Notes under the pieces: model-generated
What the model was told of the DNA's origin: nothing
Database searches by the model: none
What the model saw: only the letters and a program-made list of their open reading frames with translations
DNA from: Hyphochytrium catenoides
Lineage: Eukaryota; Sar; Hyphochytriomycetes; Hyphochytriales; Hyphochytriaceae
Length of the DNA: 11,527 nucleotides
Direction: 5' to 3'
Assembly: GCA_900088475.1 (NCBI GenBank)
Contig: FLMG01000104.1
Coordinates: forward strand, 19,031 to 30,557
Made by a program: the position numbers and the translations under genes
Shown: positions 6,757-11,527 of the stretch, piece after piece
How the letters are laid out: every line of letters begins with the position of its first letter
Position numbering within the stretch: the stretch's first letter is position 1

Positions 6757-6795
<39 letters not shown>

Positions 6796-7110
6796 TCTTT
6801 CTCTTTCTCTTTCTCTTTCTTTTTCTCTTCTCTCTCTCTCTCTCTCGCTCTCTCCCCCGCTCTCTCCCTCTCTCCCTCTCTCCTCTCTTCTCCTTTTCTC
6901 TTCTTTCTCTCCCTCTCTCTCCCTTCCTTCTCTCTCCTCCTTTCTCTCTTCTTTCTCTCTCACTCTCTCCCTTCCTCCTCTTTCTCTCTTCCTATTTTTT
7001 CTCTCTCTTCTCGCCTTCCTTCATCTCTATATCCTTTCGCTCTTTGTATCCTTGTCTCCTTGTGTCACTTATCTCTCTCTCTCTCTCTCTCTCTCTTTTC
7101 CTCTGTCTGT
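6755..7110. repeat. Long CT-rich microsatellite tract
   Basis: Pyrimidine-rich on the + strand, with pure (CT)n at about 6759-6791, CTTTCT and CTCC variants in the middle, and another (CT)n at about 7071-7095. It lies directly 5' of the P450 gene, where its orientation on the sense strand (GA) is opposite to that of the gene body (CT). Confidence 0.9.
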
Positions 7111-7403
7111 GTCTCCTCCCACTTATTCTTTTTACCCCGGTGTGCCTTCCTCCATCTCCACCTTGTTTTTGCTCATCTCGGGCCAGCTTGACCCTTCGCT
7201 TTGCATTCTTCTTGGATAACTCGACGGTGTGGAAAGAGAGAGGGAAAAGCGAGAAAGAGAGACAGAGAGAGAAGAAGAGAGAGAAAGAAGAGAGAAGGAA
7301 CCAAGGCCAAAAGCGGCTGAATAATTCTACGAATCATGTCTCCATTGACTATACAGTACTAGTGCAAGCCCAGTTTTCTCCTCACCGTCCTTCTCTTCCT
7401 TCC

Positions 7404-7434
<31 letters not shown>

Positions 7435-7480
7435 GCCATCTCTTCCGCTTGATGAGAGTAGTAGAGATCACAGAAGATAG
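7111..7480. repeat. Mixed segment: unique sequence with GA then CT tracts
   Basis: Unique sequence at 7125-7225, a GA tract at about 7228-7298, unique sequence at 7299-7390, and a (CT)n tract at about 7397-7435. The frame open at 7044-7490 is Leu/Ser then Glu/Arg/Lys-rich because it crosses these tracts. It has no motif and is not called as a gene. Confidence 0.6.
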
Positions 7481-7820
7481 GGAGAGGTAAGAAGAGACAA
7501 AGAGACAGCGAAACAGTGGAGAGAGAGACAGGAAAGTAGAGAGGCAGTAGAGAGAGAGAGAAACAGAGAGGAAAAAGCGGGCAAAGGAAGAGAGAGAAAG
7601 AAAGAGAAGGAGAGAGAGAGAAAAAAAGCTAAAACAGAGGCGGATTGGAGAGAGACTAACAGGTAAACAAGGAGCAGATGATGAGAAGCACTATCTCCAC
7701 CAGAGAAGAAGAGAGTTATCATCTGCGAATAAAAGAAAGAGTCAAACAGGGAGAGAGGGAGAGAAAGAGAGACAGAGAGAGAAAGAGAGATAGAAGAAGA
7801 GTGAGAAAATAAGAGTGTAA
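7481..7820. repeat. GA-rich interrupted microsatellite
   Basis: Purine-rich on the + strand, with GAGAGAGAGA runs, AGACAGAGAG variants and a few unique bases near 7625-7735. No coding evidence. Confidence 0.85.
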
Positions 7821-8095
7821 GAGGAGGGTGGGAAGGCTAAGATTCTGGACGTTGATGGACTCTGGGGACGCCCCGACTGCAGAGAAACAATCATTCTCTC
7901 TTATCTACTTATTATTCTCTGCACGCTGCACCTGAGAGAGAAGGAAAGGATGTGCTGCATGCGCTGGCGTCTGCTCTTCTTCTTCTCTCTCTTTATGACT
8001 CGATGATATAAAGGGAGAGAGAGAAATTTAGGAGAGAAGAACGGAACGTCACTTCTGATTATTGGCCTGTGTCCTAGTAATAGTAGACAGAGCAA
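7821..8095. other. Complex spacer, no gene recognised
   Basis: Non-repetitive sequence of about 270 bases. A TATA-like string (GATATAAAGG) occurs near 8005, and an 18-codon frame (MCCMRWRLLFFFSLFMTR) at 7950-8006 is too short to support. Nothing else is seen. Confidence 0.4.
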
Positions 8096-8545
8096 GAGAG
8101 GGGCAGAAATCAAGAATTTTTTTTATAATAGAAGAGAGACGAGCAGGAAGGGAGGCAAGAGAAACAGAGATCGAGAGGAAGAGAGTGTTTCGAAGGAAGA
8201 GAAATAGAATATTATAAGACAGACAAGAAGGTGAGATAAAAGCGACAGAGCGAGAGAGAGAAAAAAGAGGAAGAGAGGTGGAGAAACAAAAAACAGGTTC
8301 TACAGTAGAGAGGTTAAAAAAGAAGGAGGAAAAGAGGAAAGAGGGAACGAAAGATACAATGAGAGAGGTGGGGAAAGAGAGAATGAAAAAGAAGAGAGAG
8401 CCAGAAACAGAGAGAGACACAGAGAGAGAAAGGCAGGAGAGAGACACACAGGGAGAAAGGGAGAAAGGCAGACACACAGAGAGAGAGAGAGAGGGAGAGA
8501 GAGAAGGAGAAAAAGATAAAGGAGAGAGAGAGAGAGGGGTAATAC
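8096..8545. repeat. GA-rich interrupted microsatellite
   Basis: Purine-dominated on the + strand, with a T8 run near 8117-8124 and (GA)n at about 8480-8535. Frames on either strand are low-complexity (Glu/Arg/Lys on +, Ser/Leu/Phe on -) and are treated as artefacts of the repeat. Confidence 0.85.
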
Positions 8546-8629
8546 GGTAGAACTACCACTACCAAAGGATGGGCCTGGGATCGGCAGCGTGCAACACGCT
8601 CAGGCATTGATTCTTAGGCGAAAAAAGAA

Positions 8630-8748
8630 CTTGGACATGGACCGCTTCTCATTTGGTCCCGCTACAGGGTTAACTAGTCTTTAGTCAAACCTATTCTTTG
8701 ATCCGTTAGTAGGGACCGGTTGAAGTGGTCCGTATGAAGAGGTCCAAG
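8630..8748. repeat. Imperfect foldback (inverted repeat), about 119 bp
   Basis: The left arm (8630-8660, CTTGGACATGGACCGCTTCT then CATTTGGTCCC) is the imperfect reverse complement of the right arm (8712-8748, GGGACCGGTTGAAGTGGTCC then GTATGAAGAGGTCCAAG). A second pair is nested inside: GGTTAACTA near 8668 against TAGTCAAACC near 8682. The right arm also holds a 14-bp tandem repeat, GAAG(T/A)GGTCC. It could be a miniature inverted-repeat element or its remnant. No terminal duplication was identified. Confidence 0.6.
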
Positions 8749-8937
8749 ATATTTCTCTTCTTCTTATTGGAGGCGGAGGCGACCGAGGCGGAAGAGGAAG
8801 GAGAAAGATAGGAAAGGGAGAAAAGAGCAGACTTCAACCTGATGCGCTGTATAAAAGAGAATAGAGCGGTTCTCTAGTTTGACGCTCTCTCTTTTTCTGC
8901 TTGAAAGGCTCCAGCAGTTCTTCCCCATTCACAGCTA

Positions 8938-9051
8938 TTAAAGGCAGCCTTCTGTCTGCTTCCTGCTGGGAAGGTTCTCCGAGAGGACTGTACGCCGTCT
9001 GTCATAGTCTATACGGTTCTTCATGGAGCGAGAGGTAGTAGATAATAACAT
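8938..9051 (-). CDS. Short unrecognised reading frame, 37 aa
   Basis: ATG at 9051, reads MLLSTTSRSMKNRIDYDRRR and ends in SRKQTEGCL before TAA. Basic, balanced composition and no motif recognised. It lies about 45 bases downstream of the stop of the frame at 9253-9098 on the same strand, so both may be pieces of one spliced or broken gene. I could not find a splice pair that keeps the frame. Confidence 0.15.
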   Translation of the reverse strand: MLLSTTSRSMKNRIDYDRRRTVLSENLPSRKQTEGCL

Positions 9052-9097
9052 GTTAAAAAATAATCTCAATTGCTGTGCTGGTTCATCTCATTCAGAC

Positions 9098-9253
9098 CTA
9101 TAGAGCTTCAGAGGAGTTACTGAAGTTTGATAACGCTAATGAGATTGTCACGTCACCGTGGCATGACTTCAAGCGAGCTCGAGAGTAATCGGCATCGCGT
9201 GCGGAAGTGAGCACCTGAGGGTTGTAACTTGTTGGTCCACTTTCAGCCGCCAT
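9098..9253 (-). CDS. Unrecognised 51-aa reading frame, possible first exon
   Basis: ATG with A at -3 and G at +4 (CACGATGGC), reads MAAESGPTSYNPQVLTSARD, then DYSRARLK, then a Ser/Leu-rich end SNFSNSSEAL and TAG. The strong initiation context and non-repetitive composition are the only support. Possible donors inside it are CAG|GTGCTC after residue 13 and TTCA|GTAACT near the end. Function unknown. Confidence 0.25.
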   Translation of the reverse strand: MAAESGPTSYNPQVLTSARDADYSRARLKSCHGDVTISLALSNFSNSSEAL

Positions 9254-9299
9254 CGTGCTTCGAGAACAGAGTAGCAGCGGCACTACTACTTGGCCTCTG

Positions 9300-9640
9300 C
9301 TATTGTTAGTGTCATGGTTCTGTTGTGGACGACACGATAGTTCTTCTTTTTGGCTTTTTCCTCGTTGAGGCTTTCTTCCTTCCTGATACGGGGGGGAAAC
9401 ACTAGGAAGTAGCGCATGTGGATCTATGGCCTAGGAGGCAAGTTCTGTTGTGCAGCATGCGCGAAGAAAGGGTCCATCATCATCTTGTTCTTCTTCTAAA
9501 GAAGGGATAGCAATAACAACAAGATTGGGAGGGGGCGGTGAGGGTGAGAAGAGCGCGGGTTAATTAAGGCGGACAGCGAGAAAGGGCCAAGGTGTCATCC
9601 TAGGCCCTGGGGTATGTCTGGAATGGGCTGGTCACGTCCT
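9300..9640. other. Intergenic, no gene recognised
   Basis: Non-repetitive sequence with a G7 run near 9391-9397, a short CATCATCAT triplet run near 9476, and a G-rich segment near 9527-9560. No open frame with recognisable content. Confidence 0.4.
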
Positions 9641-9642
9641 AC

Positions 9643-9984
9643 GAGTACAAGTAACTGTAAAAAGGTAAAACAGTTCTTAGCCTGCTGTACTTGTAGTTGT
9701 ACCTGTTATATTCTAGCATAACAAGTACTTTCATCGAGTACACCAAGTACTACTGTATGATACACAGAAAAGTACTTGTACGTATATCTGCTGTAATTGA
9801 GGACTTGTAGATATATAGATTTATATTATACCTGTAACAAGTACTCTACAAGTACATATAAAGCAGTTCTTTACAAACAAGTTGAGATGCAAGTTTCTGT
9901 CTTTGTACTTGACTTCTGTAAAACAGTAATACTGAAGTACTTGACCTACGGTACTTCTACTTGTCACCCTGCTTTGCCCTGTAC
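9643..9984. repeat. GTAC-rich dispersed repeat island
   Basis: Fourteen GTAC tetramers occur in about 340 bases, where chance predicts one or two. Most sit in variants of AAGTACTT, GTACTTGTAC or GAGTACAAGTA on either strand. A related block recurs: TAAAACAGTTCTTA near 9666 and ATAAAGCAGTTCTTTA near 9857, each preceded by a CAAGTA-containing string. The short palindromic motif read in both orientations suggests a degenerate satellite or a decayed mobile element. Frames across it are not convincing as genes. Confidence 0.7.
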
Positions 9985-10000
9985 TTATATAGATATCAAG

Positions 10001-10383
10001 TATCTTCATGGTAATGTAATCAATCCATCAGGTCCAAGGAACCGCATGCTCTATCGCCTGCACCAACGCCCATAAAAGAGAGGTTATAAACAAAGAAAAC
10101 GCAGGTGATCCTCCTTTCTAACTCCCGTCATGCTTGCTTTGGTTATCGTTGAAGAGTAGAAAGATACTTTCTCTGTCTTGCAAAGGTAGAGTGATCTAGC
10201 TCCTCTCCATTTTGACCTCAGAAGATGAAGAAGACGAAGTAGAGAGTAGGGCAATACTCCTATTCGCTCTTCGAAGCTAAGGCCGTTTATAGGGGACCTA
10301 AGAGGCGGAGCTACCTGACCCTCTGCTCAGACGTCTTGTGTCCGCCCAACAAAAAAAAAAGGTTCCAGTGAGAGCATTAGTAT
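10001..10383. other. Unique spacer, no gene recognised
   Basis: No gene. A six-base stem GGCGGA (10304-10309) / TCCGCC (10341-10346) is followed by A10 at 10351-10360, which could mark the tail of an old retroposed sequence, but no body with RNA polymerase III signals was recognised. A short acidic frame (TSEDEEDEVESRA) near 10217-10255 is too short to call. Confidence 0.3.
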
Positions 10384-10525
10384 AGAGCTTCATGGTTGAT
10401 AGCGTCATAGGATTATCAGTCTGGTGGGTAGAGAGTAAAAGCCTATCCCAGTCTTACGTCCCACTCGAAGAGCAAAGAGATCCATAAGAGGAGCAGGGCT
10501 TCATAGCTGACAGCCTTGATAGGGT
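10384..10525 (+). repeat. Degenerate direct repeat pair, 111 bp apart
   Basis: AGAGCTTCATGGTTGATAGC at 10384 and AGGGCTTCATAGCTGACAGC at 10495 align over about 30 bases (both continue into ATAGG), with roughly three quarters identity by eye. No function is apparent. Confidence 0.4.
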
Positions 10526-10755
10526 CACATATTTTGGAGAGCAAGCACCAAGAAGTTGCAGAAATAGATACTTATTAGAAAGTGAGAGAATAAGACTTAT
10601 ACTTGAAACAGACAAATCGTAGTAGGCAAGAAGTCATTGTAAGGATACTGGCAGTGACATTGTAGATGACTGACAGTACTTGCTACTTACTATTCTAAAC
10701 TTAAATATAGTCTTAGGTCAAGGATGCAAAATTTTGCTGGCCAAAGCCTCCGCAA
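10526..10755. other. Unique spacer, no gene recognised
   Basis: AT-rich, non-repetitive sequence with frequent stops on both strands. Nothing identified. Confidence 0.4.
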
Positions 10756-10863
10756 TCTCTCTCTCTCTGTCTCTCTCTCTGTGTGAGTGTGTCTCTCTCT
10801 CTCTCTGTCTCTCTCTCTGTGTGAGTGTGTGTCTCTCTCTCACTGTCTCTCTCACTGTGTGGG
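10756..10863 (+). repeat. 38-bp TC/TG minisatellite
   Basis: A unit of (TC)n GTCTCTCTCTCTGTGTGAGTGTG recurs: the marker GTGTGAGTGTG is at 10781-10791 and 10819-10829 (period 38), and a third, diverged unit ends CACTGTGTGGG. It is a higher-order repeat built from microsatellite material. Confidence 0.8.
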
Positions 10864-10990
10864 TTCTCTATCTTTTGCTATCTTTCTCTATCTTTCTTTC
10901 TCTCTCTCTCCCTCTCTTTCTCTCTCTCTCTATCTCTCCCTCTCTCTTTTTCTCTCTCTTTTTCTCCTTTCTTCCGTCTCCCAGGACCTT
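10864..10990 (+). repeat. CT-rich microsatellite tract
   Basis: Interrupted (CT)n with CTATCTTT and CTCCCT variants following directly on the minisatellite. Frames across it are Leu/Ser-rich artefacts. Confidence 0.85.
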
Positions 10991-11042
10991 CTCCTCTCTT
11001 TCCCTTTCTCTCAGTGTTGCGTCCTTACCCTGCATAGAGGCC

Positions 11043-11180
11043 ATGCGCGACCCACTAAAACCCGTTCTGTTGGGCCCGGTGGGACCCAGCGAGACCCATA
11101 ATATAGCTCGTCCTATAGAGAAGAAAGAAACTACGGAAGAAAGACGAAAGGGCATTAGTAGAGGGGCAAAATGGGAATAG
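11043..11180 (+). CDS. Possible 45-aa coding segment, unrecognised
   Basis: From an ATG at 11043, reads MRDPLKPVLLGPVGPSETHN, then ARPIEKKETTEERRKGISRG and a TAG stop. The frame stays open upstream into the CT tract, where it turns into Ser/Leu repeats, so a real exon would have to begin near here. The composition is protein-like, with Gly-Pro doublets and a charged C-terminal half. The reverse strand is open over the same bases, so strand and reality are both uncertain. Confidence 0.2.
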   Translation: MRDPLKPVLLGPVGPSETHNIARPIEKKETTEERRKGISRGAKWE

Positions 11181-11390
11181 AGAGATCGGCGATCTCACAG
11201 AGAGAGAGAGAAAGAGGAAACAAGAGAGAGGGAGAGAACGACAAGGATGGAGAGAAAAAAGCGTCAGGATCACTTCGAAGCTCTCTCTCTCAAGACAGGC
11301 TTTGCTCCCGTGTATCCTTTCTCAAAGAAGGAATGACACCTTCTCTGTCGCACTCCCAATCCAAGAAAGGCTCAACTTCTCCAAGCTGAC
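11181..11390. other. Ambiguous coding-like sequence on both strands
   Basis: Three readings look partly protein-like: + strand DRLCSRVSFLKEGMTPSLSH, + strand in another frame RRNDTFSVALPIQERLNFSK, and - strand RWRQLGEVEPFLDWECDREG then a stop. They cannot all be real and none has a clear start, splice site or family match. A GA tract lies at about 11198-11240. Confidence 0.25.
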
Positions 11391-11495
11391 GCCAACGAAT
11401 CTTTTGCTCTCACTCTTTGTCTCACTGTCTTTCCCTGTTCCCTCCATCTCTTCCTTCTTTCCATCTCTTTCTCTTAGCCTTGGATTGTTCATGAC

Positions 11496-11527
<32 letters not shown>
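11391..11527 (+). repeat. Pyrimidine-rich end with terminal (CT)n
   Basis: CTTTCC/CTCT-rich sequence leading into a pure (CT)n run from about 11501 to the right edge, where it is cut off. No gene. Confidence 0.8.

Noticed and set aside
6697-6963. An 88-aa Glu/Arg-rich frame on the - strand
   Set aside because: Direct translation of (GA)n with no other content.
8049-8607. Overlapping Ser/Phe/Leu-rich frames that look like membrane proteins
   Set aside because: The hydrophobicity comes from TTC/CTC codons in a microsatellite, not from conserved membrane helices.
10304-10360. Stem plus A10 as a SINE tail or a terminator
   Set aside because: A six-base stem and ten A residues are too little. 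No box A/box B or target duplication was found.
10680-11180. A 166-aa + strand frame with an apparent hydrophobic N-terminus
   Set aside because: Most of it is minisatellite and CT tract. Only the last 45 residues are retained, as a weak candidate.
1-11527. A CRISPR array or bacterial defence system
   Set aside because: The repeats are dinucleotide microsatellites without regular spacers, and the one clear gene has spliceosomal introns.

Overview
What it is. The window looks like nuclear DNA of a eukaryote, most likely an invertebrate animal. The one well-supported gene is interrupted by two GT-AG introns, has no bacterial-style operon or Shine-Dalgarno context, and encodes a cytochrome P450 of the animal sterol/oxysterol CYP7/CYP8 group. 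The DNA is dominated by (GA)n/(CT)n microsatellites and also holds decayed retroelement-like sequence. An early-branching animal such as a sponge would fit, but that is a guess and the sequence does not prove it. Layout. 1-291 is a purine-rich GA tract. 449-2150 (+ strand) is a patchwork of broken, coding-like sequence that I tentatively read as a decayed retroelement: a short intact reading frame (449-628), a degraded stretch at 943-1550 with internal stops and one frame change, and two diverged copies of a roughly 195-bp segment about 400 bp apart (1552-1747 and 1956-2146). A TTC-rich tail follows. 2765-3562 holds short coding-like segments on both strands that may be exons of unrecognised genes. 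3973-6534 (- strand) is the P450 gene in three exons. 6755-7110 is a long CT tract just 5' of that gene, and 7230-8545 is mostly GA repeats. 8630-8748 is an imperfect foldback. 8938-9253 has two short - strand frames. 9643-9984 is a GTAC-rich repeat island. 10001-10750 is largely featureless apart from a degenerate repeat pair. 10756-10990 is a TG/TC minisatellite followed by a CT tract. The rest has weak coding signal and ends in (CT)n. How it fits together. Only the P450 can be assigned a job: a membrane-anchored (endoplasmic reticulum) haem monooxygenase probably acting on a sterol, oxysterol or related lipid. Its three exons join in matching phase and recover every P450 hallmark in order. 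The microsatellite character of the region enters the gene itself: both introns are pyrimidine-rich on the sense strand, and the predicted protein carries a poly-Ser insert plus Glu/Arg/Lys-rich inserts at positions where relatives have short loops. I see no tRNA, rRNA, CRISPR array or convincing new multi-gene system. The short coding-like segments are recorded with low confidence so that they can be tested against transcripts.
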